The notes beneath the pieces are model-generated. The model was not told the origin of the DNA and did not search any database. It saw nothing but the letters and a program-made list of their open reading frames with translations. The position numbers and the translations under genes were made by a program. This document shows positions 33,211 through 45,818 of a stretch of 64,000 nucleotides of DNA, one piece after another. Origin of the DNA: Inonotus obliquus (taxonomy: Eukaryota; Basidiomycota; Agaricomycetes; Hymenochaetales; Hymenochaetaceae). How positions within the stretch are numbered: position 1 is the stretch's first letter; each line of letters begins with the position of its first letter. Location of the stretch: NCBI GenBank assembly GCA_032164295.1, contig JAJHTX010000013.1:1364001-1428000 (forward strand), in the 5' to 3' direction.

Positions 33211-36200
33211 GACATACCTACCAACGCGGCCGTTAGAGGAGAACCCCACGGTTTCCTATCAACCGCGACTACCAGGCCAAAAGACTGGTTTAGCTCACAG
33301 TGTTGTATACGATGAGGCGATAACTCTATGCTCATGACAGTGCTTTTGACTTCCTTACCCACCAAGTTTCGATGCCACAAGGACTCGGTAAACGTAATAA
33401 AACGACAAGAGAACGCCTGGATTGGACTCACACGAGCACTTTCTTGCTACAGAGAAGACTACTAGAACCCAAAACGCGTCACTGAAATAACTGGACGTCT
33501 ACTACAAAATACAATATACCCATGCACGCGATGACCACGAGGCTCGCTAATTTCCGACTTGGATGCAGCTGTGTGTGAGCTCGCATCTAAACTTCTCTTT
33601 CTTCCCAACTCATCCAGTGCATTCGGATCGGAACTCTTGGTAAGTAGCGTTTGGTACCACCTATAGAATTTTGCAAAGTCCCTCACACGCCACTGGTGCA
33701 CGTCGTCATTTCGGCATGTACAACTCTCCGACTAGACGCCTACTCGTTATATAATGATGCTATGAGAAAGAGGGGCATGTGGCAAACACGCATGCAGAAG
33801 CGTCCCTGGAGCGCGGAGAGATACAGATCTATATTCCATGTGGAGTTGTGTCGTTAGCATCCAGTTTTTTGTCGCATTTTTCGTATGATGACTCACAAAA
33901 CACGTACGTCTCTGCATAGATGTAATACTTGGCTAATTCTTGGCCTTATAGTATAGCCCTGCGGCAAGCTCCTTGAGTCTACGCGAGCCATGCTTAGTTC
34001 TCGAGGCAGATCAAAATCAGATTCAAAGTTCGTTTCGACAAATTTCGTGATCTTCGCACCAAAAGACGTTCAATGCTTTATCAAGCCGCCTTTCTGCGCT
34101 AAATGCTATCAAAGTCAAAAGTGTCTTCTGAAGTACTTATTCTCGAGTTTGAGAAGGGAAGAGCTTTGGCTTCACCGACGTCATTCGTACCCACGGAGGA
34201 ACACATCTAGGTCGCTCTTTCGCGATTCTCAGAGGCCTATCTGTCTGCCTACGCAAAAAGGGATAGACGCGCATAGACACGCGCATCCCTCATGCACATC
34301 TACTCGCGTAGACGGTGACTCACGGTTCGGCCTATTTCCTATCGTCCTATCACATGCTTATTCCTCTCCTTATCTCTAAGAGGCTCACTTCTTTGTGCCT
34401 CCAGGAAAACGCGTTTTTTAATCTTAGGTTCGATCCCGAAGACAGAGAGGGCAAGAGATCACTAGAAGCTGATATGGAGTTATCTGATCGGCATGGTACC
34501 GGCATTTGAAAGGCTATGGGAAGAGTCTGAAGAAATCGAAGGCGGAGTTCGGGATGGATTGGGATGTGTAGGTGCTTTAAGGCGCGTTTGAGTGTCCGCT
34601 CTTTGACCGGCGCTCAACATTTATGACGACTAAGTCTCGAGTTCTGGTGGATGTGGGTTTCCGTTAGTATGCCCTAACGTCTTTGTGAGCTGGGCTTCGC
34701 GCCTGGACCATTTTCTGGACCTTGCTAGACGTGTCATCTCTGAGGAACTCTCGGTTCGATTTAACCGAACGGGACCGGAAGAGATATCTGGGAGTGTGTC
34801 GCACGGAATTGCATTGATCATTTCCCGGTATACACTCTCCTGAGGCTTCAAAGAGTGAATGAATGTAGAGTTGTTCACGTAGCAAAAATGGCGCTCGGGA
34901 TTGCGCTAGGCAATGAGAAATCCGATCGGGGAGTAGGGGGAGTAGGGAAGGAGATTATATGTGTGCAAGGTTCGCCGTCATCAACGACGTTACTTCAATA
35001 CTTGCCCGTCAAGCCCGTCAGGGACCCAATTCCCTCGATTCGGTATGGAGGATACGAGAGACAACAAATGTAACCATACACAGCCTTTGTCTTCCCACTC
35101 CAACAAACGCGTTATACGTACGCGCAAGAAGGAATTCGAATTCGAAGGAAAAACGGAATCGATAGGGAGGTCGGCGGTCGGCTTCCGTCTTGACCGGAGT
35201 CTTAAGGGGAGTATCGGTAGCTTGTTGTTTGGGACGAATGAATGTGTTGAGAACGTTACACGTGTCGGGCTGGGCATGCTCGTCGTTGCTAAACGTGGCC
35301 TTGGTGTGAAATGGAAGGATCTTCTCGGAGATTTTGGTTCCCGCGCGAATTGAATATAGATTTTGTATTTGTATTTTGGGTAATTATGAGTTCGTTCAGT
35401 ACGATACAATTAGATGCAGACGACTAGATCGGTGTCCTTGTGGTATTTTTTATTTGTATAGGAATAGGATTGGTAGGTACATGTAATTCCGTCCTGGCTC
35501 ATTTGACAGTCGACGATTGACGAACGTGCTTTTGAGAATCGGATAGTACGAGTGTTATTTGCTCGAATCGAATCGGGCTCCGACTCTAACCAGGAATCTC
35601 GCAATATCTCCGAGTCGATTTCTCCCGATATCGCTTAGAATCCGAAGGTTGGAGGCTCAATACGAGTATGAGCCTTCTGTCTCTGTTTATCGATCCGGTG
35701 AGATCCCGAGTGTTTGAATTTCGGATGGATGTTTTCTGGGATGGGATGGTGGACGTGAAGGAACGGAGACAGAGCCGGGCTAGAGCTTGGAATATCTAGT
35801 CCTTCGCCTTGCAATAAAATCGTGCCAAGTGCAGTATACATTATACGGTACCAGATCCCGTCATTCCTCGTCGACTTGGCTTTTAGTTGGGTGGAGGGAT
35901 TTCAGTGTTGCCGAAGCTGTTGTAAAACTGATTGGTGAGGTGAAGTAAAGTATTGTAGTTCAGCGTTCCTTCCTTTCCTTCCTGCTCTTCTTGATTGAAA
36001 TCTTTTCTCCACCCAAAACTTCAGACCTTCCTTCGTCTTCCTTTCTCTTTCCTCCGTTACTATAAAAAAAGTCATTGTTCGTTGAATCTCGAATAATCGA
36101 ATGCTGCGTTATGAACTCATGGATGCTCGTCCTTCGTCTTTCGTCCCGGAATTCCGAGTTTATACACAATAAGAGTATAGCGCCCACCACCCACATACAC

Positions 36201-38290
36201 GCATAGAATTTGGCGTGTTCTGTGCGTGTAGGGTATTCAATCAAAATCGGCATTTGAATCGCATCAGCGATTCAGCATGGTTAATTCGAGGATGTTTGTA
36301 GAAGAGCAAGGAGGTGTGGATAGAGAATCTTCTGCTTTTAGTTGTTGTATTTTTCTAGATGATATAATGTAGACTACTATGATACATCACTTTTGGCTTT
36401 TGACGGAATACCGAGATTCCGCATCTACTAGTGTTTATCTATTTGCTTTAATTATTGACTCGTATGTATGAGACTGGCGCCTCTTTGACAATCGTGAAGA
36501 TTTGTAAGTTTGCCTTTACTCTCACTAATGTGGACTGATAAATAAAGCAAGTCCAGGTCGCTGGACGCAGGGTTATAAATGAGGATTGGTTGGATTGATT
36601 TGGTAGTAAATTGCGTATAGGACAGGAGATCTACGCAAGATTATTTGAAAGTAAATGTGACCTATTTATACAGCAGCGTAGATTATCCAATACAATACGT
36701 TGACGAGATTGGCATCACTGACTACTGCTGCTGCGAATGCCACTATTGGGAACGCGGATCCAAGATTGAACACAATCAAAAATGGCTTTATAGTCTTTAC
36801 TATTTGATATTTCCTCATCGTAGGGAGATGCTGTATCGCTTCCAAAGTCAATGTAAACGGATGACATAGATTGGATGATGAATAGACTCAAAATAGGGAC
36901 CAATAAGTTAGGTATAGGCGAACGCGATCAGATTAATTACATCTGCGAGATGGAATGGTAAGAAGTAATATTGGCAAGTATCGGCGAAAATTGGTAATAT
37001 CTGTTTATAAGTGAAGAGTCCGGCAAGATATTCTTTTGTATGCTGCGCGGTCGTTGGGACAGGCTAGTGCGATGCAGTACCATAGAATGCCAGAAACCAG
37101 AAGTGGAATCAATAGCGAGATCGTTGAGAGAGTAAAGGGCCGAAGTAGCAGGCGAGTATGAAATACTACAGGAGAGCGATTGTAACCAACAAGCCCAAGT
37201 TACGCAAAGTCGCCTTTCTTGGCTCATGGTGCCAAAGCACGAGTGAGGTGCTGTAGGCTCTGTGTAATAAATATGGTACTGATGAGGCGAAACACCCTTA
37301 CGAGGCGAGAGGTGCAGTAAGACGCCGGAACTCTTTGAGGAAAAAATTACTGAAACACGAGAAGAAGAGCAGAATCTGGTTCTGACGAGGCGAGGTGTGT
37401 CTGGACGAGTCAAGTTCAGGAGAAGCATTTTAATTTGCTCGGCTCAGATAGCAGGATAGGCAAGCCAGGCGAGAGGTAAGATTCGCCGGGAGAGATTGGT
37501 TCAATTATCGGCCAAGCAAGCAATATTGGGCACAGGAAACCGCAGCGATACGCTGTTATGACTCAGAGTCGAGTCATACGGTGACGTGTACCATTGAAAA
37601 GGGAGACGGAGATGGCAAATCGGTTGGCAGACCAGAGCATACACCAAAAGCGGCGGCGCCACCTAGTAAGGCAAGTCAATCGGTAGCCGCATATGTGAAT
37701 TGATGAGGCTGAAACAGGAATCTAAGCGCTCGGGATGATGATGCATAGAGTTTAGCGATAAACTATACAGCAGCAAAGTTTTCCATGGGAGAGGACTGCG
37801 AGCAGCGAGCCAGTTGCGACAACCGGACTGGTGGCATGTATGGTGTGAGAGAGAGAGATGACCAAAAGGAGGGAACGTGGCGAGCAGGGGCGAATGGATA
37901 TCACGTGGTGAAAGAATAGACTCCGACAATCCAGGAATAGTAAGCCGATCAGATCACGTAATCTTCATAACCATTTTTTTTTTGTTGATGAGTGTGGGCA
38001 GTGGGCAAAGAATACAAAAACCCTGCTCATCGCCCTTTTCTCCCGTCTCTTTTCCTTTCTTCCCCCTCCCCTCCCGTACACTCTCCCAGCTCTTGCTTCG
38101 CTCTTCTCCAAAGCGAGCATATTGTCGACTTTCCTAGGCTCTTTCTGAGTCATTCTCAACTCGGTCGACTTACAAATACTTACCCTGACTCGTATTCACC
38201 GACCACACCTGCGCGGCCATAAAAATTTTCAAGGCACCTCTCACTCGTCCCTCTTCTCTTCCGCCACCACCACCTAAAATCTAGCGCAAG
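33211..38290. other. Gene-poor region with weak membrane-protein traces
   Basis: Five kilobases with no confident gene. Frames at 33.5, 34.0-34.5, 34.6-34.9, 35.0-35.4 and 35.6-36.25 kb lack recognisable domains. The last, minus 35960-36253, has an ATG, one hydrophobic segment (FYACMWVVGAILLLCINSEF) and a very basic end. A better trace at 36.67-37.4 kb is listed separately. The right end (about 37980-38290), with pyrimidine tracts at 38030-38100, is the RING B promoter. Confidence 0.35.
36666..37428 (-). pseudogene. Possible multi-pass membrane protein gene or remnant
   Basis: In three minus-strand frames there are successive hydrophobic segments that could be membrane helices: SLLIPLLVSGILWYCIALAC, then CQYYFLPFHLADVINLIAFAY, then PFLIVFNLGSAFPIVAFAAA and LVNVLYWIIYAAV before a TAA at 36668-36666. 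They would have to be joined by short introns. I could not find a set of splice sites that links all of them without stops, so it may be a decayed DUF6533/6534-like gene or an intact gene I failed to resolve. The hydrophobic pattern is what is seen; the family is only a guess. Confidence 0.3.
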
Positions 38291-40510
38291 ATGCTGACAC
38301 TTAACGCCGACTCAGCCTGCGATGTATGCGCAGAGGAATATGGCCCTTTCAACCTACCCCGGTGCATTCCATGTGGTCATGTCCTCTGTTCAACTTGCGC
38401 CGAAACAATCATCGAAAAGACTTCTCCGCGATTAACTCCTGCTTGCCCTTTCTGTCGGGAAGGCTTCACTCGTGATGGTGTACGGGTCATCCGAATCGAC
38501 TTCAGCGGCAGTTCAGGGGGTGGTTCTTCGAGTGGCATGAATGGTATGGGAGGTTATGGACGCGTCGGAGGCGATGGCTTTGGTGGTGCGGAAACCTGCA
38601 TTGACGGAGGTGCGTATAGCCTGGCGAACGACGATGAGACTGTTCTGTACGATGTCCGACAATCCCGGTCACCCATCCACTCTGCCCGCCCCTCTCGCGA
38701 CCCCTCACGCGCAGCCTCTCCTGAACGTGGGCCACAACCACAAAATGGTATATTCACCACCATTATTGAGGACCACCATGGTCTCCCGAATAATTTTGAC
38801 GCCAACGCACATAAGGATCGCGCACGCGAGCTGGAGAAGAAGGTCGCCAAGGTGGCGACGAAGCGGTGTAGTGCGGAAGAAGTGCAAGCTCTCCAGCGTG
38901 AACTTGGAGAGTGGCTCGCTGCCGACAAGGTCTTAGGGTCTAATGCGCTTAGCTCGTCTGATAAACAAGTACGTTTACTCTCTAGTGCGGGTTTCACTAG
39001 CACATGTACTCATACGTCTCAATGGGACCCTCAGCAACATGCAGCGGTCTACCTCTCCCACCTGCTCCTACGTGCCATCCTCATGAATCATCTCGCGCAC
39101 TCCGAGGCTTCGCGAGTAGCCAAGGGTGCCGAAGCTCAACTTCGCGCTCGTATCACTGATGGAGAGCTTGTCCGTGAGAAACTCGACGAGGACCTCCGAA
39201 AGACGAAAAATCTCTTGCAAACAAAGACTCACGAGGTATCGGCTCTACGTGCGGAGCTGGCTCGACTGAAAGGCGAGGAAGGAGGCGAGCATGGTCATGG
39301 GTACAGTCACGCGCACGGTGCAGTCACACCAACACGAAGACAAAGCCTTTCGGCTCCAACTTCTCCGGATGGCTACTTCTCTTCCTTTGCGTACAGTTCC
39401 ACAGGCATCTCAAGTGCAAGCACTGCTGTCCCTCCGACTTCAGCCTCACGCTCTAATCCGGCCAGCGGTGCTAACAGCCCTTCGTCAAGTGGTCGAACGA
39501 CACCTACTGCGGGGTTGGCTCTGAACTCTGTGACGGCAAATATGATGCCCATGGGAAGCAATTTCCCACCCATCGGCATGACGCTCAGCATGAGTGGCGC
39601 TATGGGCACGATGAATAACGGGCCCGGGCCCGGGGGTGGCGGAGATAGAGGAGGATACTTGACTACAAGCGGCGGCATGTCTTCCGCGTCTGCAGCTGCC
39701 TCTTCCTCGTCTACGGCAAGAATGTTCACCATTAATAATCCTCCTCCACGCTCTCAGTCCACTGTACCGGCTCGAGGTGGTGCTTCCAGTGCTTCAACGA
39801 CACCATCGAGACCACAGTCAACTGCTCCTCAGGGCCGAGGCACCTCTGCTAGTCCATCGCCTCATAGCAGGTACGGAGGTCATGCACGCAGCGCGTCGAT
39901 GATCCACCGTTCTGCAACCGTCGTCCCTGGTCTCTCGTCTACTACAACGTCGTCTGCCTCGGCTGCCGCATCGAATCCGACGCCAAACGCGACTTCTGGA
40001 AGGGATAGGGAACGTGATCGTAGATCGACGACGCCAGCACCGGCTCCACCCCCTATTCACCAGCGTTCTGCGTCTGTCGCCCCTGGTGCATTTTCATCTT
40101 CGGCATCTTCGGCAGCAAGGGGTCTTACAAGAAGCATGACTCCCAATCTATCTTCCACTCCTCGTTCTAGTGGTGCTGGGAAGGATACGATGGGAAACGG
40201 CTCTTCCGCTGGCGGCGTTAGCTACGGCGCTGCCAGCGAGATACCTCCCGTGCCTGCTATCCCTTCACATGCCTCACATGGCCTCAGCGGTCTTTCTCGT
40301 CCGCCCGTCCCACCCAAGCCTCGTACCCTCTCGCAATCACCTCAGCAGGGTCGTGGGGTCATTGACGACCGCGACGGGTATGCCACTGAGAAAGAGTTGT
40401 TGAGCAGCAAGAAGGGAGAGAAGGCGGAAAAGAGAAGGCATATGCACGAGAGATGGTTACCGAGTGCACTTGTCGATCGGATGACGAGGCCAGCGACTAG
40501 CCAGGGGTGA
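38291..40510 (+). CDS. RING-finger/coiled-coil protein B with long Ser-rich tail
   Basis: Probable E3 ubiquitin ligase. ATG at 38291; the RING covers residues 10-60 (CDVC, CGHVLCSTC, CPFC) and is followed by the RVIRID motif also present in A and C. Next come a Gly-rich linker, a helical block (LEKKVAKVATKR, LQRELGEWLAAD) and a coiled coil at about 250-310. The remaining ~400 residues are Ser/Thr/Ala/Pro-rich, with proline motifs such as RPPVPPKPR (SH3-ligand-like) near the end. A likely 66-nt GT-AG intron at 38969-39034 is in frame: spliced product 717 residues, unspliced 739. Splicing is favoured because it joins DKQ to QHAAVYLSHLLLRA, aligning with protein A. Confidence 0.8.
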   Translation: MLTLNADSACDVCAEEYGPFNLPRCIPCGHVLCSTCAETIIEKTSPRLTPACPFCREGFTRDGVRVIRIDFSGSSGGGSSSGMNGMGGYGRVGGDGFGGAETCIDGGAYSLANDDETVLYDVRQSRSPIHSARPSRDPSRAASPERGPQPQNGIFTTIIEDHHGLPNNFDANAHKDRARELEKKVAKVATKRCSAEEVQALQRELGEWLAADKVLGSNALSSSDKQVRLLSSAGFTSTCTHTSQWDPQQHAAVYLSHLLLRAILMNHLAHSEASRVAKGAEAQLRARITDGELVREKLDEDLRKTKNLLQTKTHEVSALRAELARLKGEEGGEHGHGYSHAHGAVTPTRRQSLSAPTSPDGYFSSFAYSSTGISSASTAVPPTSASRSNPASGANSPSSSGRTTPTAGLALNSVTANMMPMGSNFPPIGMTLSMSGAMGTMNNGPGPGGGGDRGGYLTTSGGMSSASAAASSSSTARMFTINNPPPRSQSTVPARGGASSASTTPSRPQSTAPQGRGTSASPSPHSRYGGHARSASMIHRSATVVPGLSSTTTSSASAAASNPTPNATSGRDRERDRRSTTPAPAPPPIHQRSASVAPGAFSSSASSAARGLTRSMTPNLSSTPRSSGAGKDTMGNGSSAGGVSYGAASEIPPVPAIPSHASHGLSGLSRPPVPPKPRTLSQSPQQGRGVIDDRDGYATEKELLSSKKGEKAEKRRHMHERWLPSALVDRMTRPATSQG

Positions 40511-42500
40511 GCGAGCCCCGAAACAAAAAGCGTCAAACGGACGTCCGCTCAGATTCGAGGCTTGTATCCCGTTACTCCGCCATCTATACAACGCTGCCCT
40601 TCAACACAGCTCTCTGCCCCCACCACATTCATAATCACTTCTGACGCTTTCCCCTTTCTGGTTTGTGCTTCGTTTGTCGAACATTAGTCCTCTGGAGGAC
40701 TGAACTTCATTTGTTGCCTTTTCTTTTCTTTTTTCATCGATTTATTTTTGTTTCCGTGGTTTTTTTTTTCGTGTTTTTTCGTGTTTATTCTCGTATCTCG
40801 TTATCTCTCGCCTCTATCTCCCTTCAGTGTGCCATGTTCCCGTGCTCTTTGTTACATTCATTCGCATTCTTGTCCCGCGTCCCATGATCCTTCCTCATCC
40901 GCTTTCACCTTTCATCTTGCCTTTTCATGCTTCGTGAACTTTAGGGTTCACAGGATACCTTTTCATGGTGCATCTATCATGGGAGATGTCCGAAGTTCGA
41001 GGTTCGAGTTTCACATTCGACATCGACATCTATATCGACACTGATGCCGAGCCATGTTCCTGTTCCCCTTATCCTCCATCGTCCGTCCTTCCGTCGATCT
41101 CCTGACTCACACCTGCCTTCGACGGGCCTCATTCCAGCTCATCTTTCGAGCTTCCCGCGAGCGCACATGCGTCCTATTCATGGTTGCTCGATCGGGCTCG
41201 CTTGTCTTCATGTCTTCATGTTTTGATCCTATCGCTCAGTTGCTCATCCCTTACACACCTCCTGACATGTTCCCTCGACCTATTGTTACCTTTATTCCCT
41301 TGTGCATCATGTTCTGCGTGTTCTTTTTGCATGTCCCCTCCTAATGTCGTGCTTCCTTGCTTCCTCGTTTCGTACGTTCTGTTGTTTATTCGTTCCATAC
41401 TATCACTTCGCCTCGATGTGTTCTGTTTTCTCTGCTCTATACTTGCTACGTGCTTGCCATAATACCCCATCCTCCTTTCACACACATTTGTTTCTGTTTG
41501 CAACGTGCGTAGATAGGTAGTTTATATAGGTTAATCTTAATGTACATCCGCTTGTTTCCCTTTCTTCTTTGCTCCTCTTTCGTTTTTCACTCCCGTCTTC
41601 GTGCCCCCTTCACATTCTGTGGTGTGGCGCTTCCCGCTTATCATCCTTCGCCCTTCATGGTTATTCATGCTTTAGAGTTACAACTCCCATCCATCCATAC
41701 CCATGACCATCGACTATCGCCACTCTCCATACGATCCTCACTGATGCTTCGGTTTCGGTTTGGAACCCCTATACCTCTCCAATTGCGATACCCATATCGC
41801 ATATCGGAGGTCTCGTGTTCAGTTATCTCGCGATATTTCCGCACACGCACCTACATCGACACTTATCCGCACACACAAACTCTTTGTGCACGCGGACGAA
41901 CTTTACCTTGCTTTGGATGCGGTACCCTTTGCCCCTTTGCCCCATCTCCGCTTATACGGGCATATCGGGGTTATTCAGTGCGCCCCTATGCCCTCCACCC
42001 TAATCCTTCTGAGGCTCCGCTTGAGCCTTGAATTCGGCTCTGATTTTGCTTCTCATTCTTCCTTATTCCGACTCTGTGCTCTGTTCTTTGGTGTCTCTTT
42101 GGGTTTTCGCTCGAGGATGCTAGTACTTAGAGCTAGACCTGTATCGATAAGATTCTTCCCTTCTCATTGTGCATTTCGCTTTTTCTTTCTGGTGTGTCTA
42201 GTCCTAATCTTATTCTTCCACTTTCGTTCTTCCATCTTGCTCCTTTGCTGATTTACGAGTTTTTGTCATGACTTTACGTTTTGCACGCCTGGACTATCAC
42301 CCCCTCCTTGATGTTTTGATGACTCTGCTCCTCCCCCAAATAATCACGCTCCTTTTTAAAAAGTAGTTTATTGTGCGTATTGGTGCTTGGGAGTGTTAGT
42401 GTTGACTAATGACATTTTTCGAGTTTTTTCTTGATATTTTTGGGTTGAGCGAGTCTAAGATCGCTGGCTAAGTCTGAAAATCCGTGTGGCTTTCTGTTAC
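40511..42500. other. Pyrimidine-rich 3' region
   Basis: Nearly 2 kb downstream of RING B is strongly C/T-biased on the plus strand, most markedly 40630-42260. The bias removes stop codons and creates many overlapping frames (for example 41540-42031 and 41760-42251) without coding character. It may be a long 3' untranslated or intergenic tract. No gene is supported. Confidence 0.5.
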
Positions 42501-42827
42501 GTAACAACTCGGAGTCGGATCAGTGCTGAGATCTATTCAATCTACCTGCTTTTCTAGTTCAATCTTCTTCGCACATACCGAGCCATATTTTCTCCCCGTC
42601 CAGGATATATGGATGCGCCTCAGACACACCCCATTTATCCACATAATACGTGTACGTTTGAAGCGCCACGAACAAATGGTGATAACGTCTATCAGTTTTG
42701 CTTCATTGCCTCTCCATTTGCTTAGCCTCGTGCCACTAATGCAAGTTGCCACAGCAGTTGTGTACGTAACATAAATGTCAGTGCAAGGCGGATTCCCGGT
42801 TGGCAAAGTTATGCGAAATGGTATAAG

Positions 42828-42842
42828 TATTGGGGTGCCACC
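42828..42842 (+). promoter_or_regulatory. Conserved core-promoter block of kinase K2
   Basis: tattggggtgccacc after a TATA-like gtataag, 65 bp before the K2 ATG; shared with K1, K3 and K4. Confidence 0.5.
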
Positions 42843-42892
42843 CACCATCGTCCCAATAGATCTTCTCGGTCGAGCTCTCCAGGTTGAAGAAA

Positions 42893-44502
42893 ATGAGTTC
42901 GCGTCATGGAAAATCAGGAGAAAGGGATCTTTTGAAGGGGTACAGGCGATGCACGGTGCTAAAAACTGCGGAAGGCGAAGATTGGATTCTCGGATCTGGA
43001 ACAACCGCAAATATCTATGTAAGTGACGATGAGATCTCGTCCTATGCGGATGTCTCACCTTCTTACCTAACAGCTGGCTGAAGATTCCGGCAGTTTAGTA
43101 GCTCTCAAGGTAATCAAATATTCTATGGCTATGGACGACTCGGGCTCAGAAGAGTTGCTCGATGCTAAATTGCGTGAGCAAGCAGTACATGAGGTTTTTC
43201 ACCACCAAGGAAAAAAACATGAACACATTGTACGTGCAGTTTCGACGCGTCAAGAAATTGGAAGACTTATCGCTGTTGCTTGCAGATAGAATACTTTGGT
43301 GCATACATGGACGGGATTCACCCTGTACTCGTCTTAGAGTATGCAGCTGGAGGGGACTTAGTTGATCGCGTTATAGAAAAAGGCAAATTCTCTGAGAAGG
43401 ATGCAAGCAATATAATCAAGTGAGTACACCTGTCGGGAATCGAGGATATCGTGCAGACGGTTCACGCTCTTGCATAGACAGGTGTCTTCTGCGGTGAAGT
43501 ATCTACATAATCTTGAAAAGCCCATATTCTTCGCGGATATCAAGTGAGTAATTTTCACCAAGTTTTAATATAGATGATGAGCTAACAAGTTGTTTATACA
43601 TTCGATTTTTACTGCTTATCCTTCTCGACATGGAAAGACTCGATAACATGCTGCTCGTCTCGAAAAAAGAATTCCCAGGTACTGTCAAGCTTGCAGATTT
43701 TGGCCTGTGGGTGCTGGTCCGCTATGTACATGCTCTCGCTTCTTATGTTCTTTCCCTTGTTGTCCAGCGCATGTACGCTGGAATCTTCGGAGGCGGAGAT
43801 ATCTTCCGAAGGGGGGAGTCCTGGATACGAGTCACCCGAGCAGACTTTACTCAAGAAAGGTGGGCTAAAGACTGATATCTGGTGCATAGGGTCAGTAATA
43901 TTAAAGAATAATCTTCCACCGTAGTTTCTACTGACCGCAAAATTCACTTTGTGAATTCCCTCTTCCCAAAATAGGGTTGCCACTTTTGCCTTGCTGACAG
44001 GACGAATGCCGTTTGGCACGCCTGCTCTTCCTAGTGCATATTTCCGTAATGTTGAGGGGTATGATTCTATCTCAGAATACGGTAGGCCGTCACGGTTCTA
44101 ATTCCATCTCTTGAGAGGTAACGTATGATCTAATGAGTCCCGAAGGTCGCACCTTTATAGACAGTCTCTTCGAGAACCACAAGGATCGACCCAATGCAGC
44201 AAAGACTTATACACTTGCCGAAGAAGTAGGTTCTCTCTGATATTAAAAGCAATCCTCGACTGAGATAACACTCCATTCTCCCGTAGTGGCACAGAGGCGC
44301 TCCACGTGAAGAGACATTGGATGGAAGTAGGCTCGACAAAATTAGAAAGTGGTACAAGGACCGATCAAGGGACTTGTCCGCACAAAGAGGTCGCAAAATC
44401 AATCATCGCAGGACGTTAAGCGGAACATCGGGTGGCTCTAGTCATGTAGCACACGCAGGACGCGAGACCCGAGGACGACCACGTGGTAGCCTGAAGAAAT
44501 GA
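42893..44502 (+). CDS. Serine/threonine kinase-like protein K2 (altered catalytic loop)
   Basis: Paralog of K1 with the same exon pattern. Gly-loop LGSGTTANIY and VALKVIKY are intact, and the hinge region reads EYAAGGDLVDRV. The catalytic loop reads FFADIK: the His/Arg positions of HRD are lost while the Asp remains. The metal-binding LADFG is intact. SPGYESPEQ and TDIWCIG follow, then VATFALLTGRMPFG and DRPNAAKTYTLAEE. The last exon (WHRGAPREETLDG...) is a long, basic, Arg/Gly/Ser-rich tail ending in RGSLKK, possibly nuclear. The start MSSRHGKSG lacks the myristoylation Gly of K1. It could be a weak kinase or a pseudokinase. Introns join in frame throughout, so the gene looks intact. Confidence 0.72.
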
Positions 44503-45757
44503 CGGAACTCCATTTTGTTTCTGCAAATGGTCTGGAACGTCGAGCGAACGTTGGGTATTGGTATCTGGTTCGTCGTTCTCCGCGTGTGTATGTCTACAAG
44601 CACCATCTATAACCATTCAGTCTCTCTGTACGGACTGGCACCCACGATACTTAAATGTTTCTTTAGAGTATTGATATAAATCTCAAAATCCGTTTGGGTG
44701 CCTATGCAATAAGAGTGTGCGACTTCTTGAGTGAGAGACACCAAGCGGTTATTTTCGGTGGCTCAGGCTTCCAAAGTAATAAGAAAGGGAGGTATTATCA
44801 CAGCGCAAGGTCTCGGCCACCGAGCCACGTATATAGACACTTGAGGTCACCGACTTTACTCTATCTTCAAGTATTTCCTCTTCTCTTCATTTCATTTTCT
44901 CCTCACTTCGAGATTCTCACCATCCTCCGTCTGCCTGCAATATACTACCAAGAAGATAAGCATACTGTATATCTATCAAGGTTGAAGAACTCAGTGACAC
45001 TCTAACTTGAACTCTTTGCGAATCGGACTTCCCCTTTGCATTGATTCATTGGCGACACGTACACATGCAATAGTTCTCAGTCTCACGTACGGCCAGATAG
45101 CTGCAGTTTGGAAGCGCCCAGGCCCTCTAGAGTACAGGATAGCTACTTTTGGCTTAACAGGCTATGTCACATTCGGGATGTGCCACCGCTCGTTGAGACA
45201 GTAATTCGACTTGGTCCGGATTAGATGCCTCTAACTTGTGCAAGCTGTCCATAATTATCAGTGCTTCGACTCTCGCATGCGTATACTCATGCGGCCGTAT
45301 ACTCGAGACTTCGGATCGTCATATGCATGCGGACTACTCGCATAAGTGTTTGCGCTAAATAGAGATGTGTGAAGAGCGATGCACATCATATCCCACAGCC
45401 TGAGAGAGCAAATCAGGCTGAGTTCAGCCTACCTTCCTTTCGACAATCACCGTATCCTACGGATACGATTGTAGTCGAAGCACTACCATTATCCCGAGTC
45501 ACAGCCCTGATATTGACGTTCTTGGAGAGCGGCTGGGCTGATGATGGTGATTACAAATAGTTGTCGATTAGCTGAACCTCGGTTTGCATACGTTTGAAAC
45601 GCCGCCACGAATAAGTGGTCGTGACACGATAACGTCTATCAGTTTTGCTTCATTGCCTCTCCATTTGCTTAGCCTCGTGCCACTAATGCAAGTTGCCACA
45701 GCAATGTCAGTGCAAGGCGAGGTCCTCGGTTCGCAAAGATAAGCGAAAAGGTATAAG
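44503..45757. other. K2-K3 intergenic part of the tandem units
   Basis: Repeat-unit spacer. It includes a palindrome-rich segment (catgcgtatactcatgcgg near 45276) that recurs before K4 near 47962, and the duplicated K3 promoter region. Small frames at 44694-45204 have no features. Confidence 0.5.
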
Positions 45758-45772
45758 TATTGGGGTGCCACC
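45758..45772 (+). promoter_or_regulatory. Conserved core-promoter block of kinase K3
   Basis: tattggggtgccacc after gtataag, 61 bp before the K3 ATG. Confidence 0.5.
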
Positions 45773-45818
45773 CACCATCTTCCCAATCTTCTCGGTCGAG
45801 CACTCCGGGTTGAAGAAA

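Larger units (their letters stand above)
42560..45230 (+). repeat. Tandem kinase unit 1 (K2)
   Basis: First of three direct units of roughly 2.7 kb. Its upstream part (from cgtttgaagcgccacgaa at 42655) is nearly identical to that of unit 2 at 45592. Its downstream part (for example cgtttgggtgcctatgcaat at 44690) matches the K3 downstream at about 47570. Confidence 0.8.

Noticed and set aside
33462..33701. 80-codon minus-strand frame
   Set aside because: No ATG at the start, no domain and no partner exon; may be chance.
34425..34445. ggttcgatccc, resembling a tRNA B-box
   Set aside because: The surrounding bases do not fold into acceptor, D or anticodon arms and no A-box lies at the right distance.
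40663..42251. Series of overlapping 60-160 codon plus-strand frames rich in Phe, Ser, Leu and Pro
   Set aside because: They arise from C/T-biased sequence that lacks stops in several frames at once; no frame is preferred, and there are no domains or splice-consistent structures.
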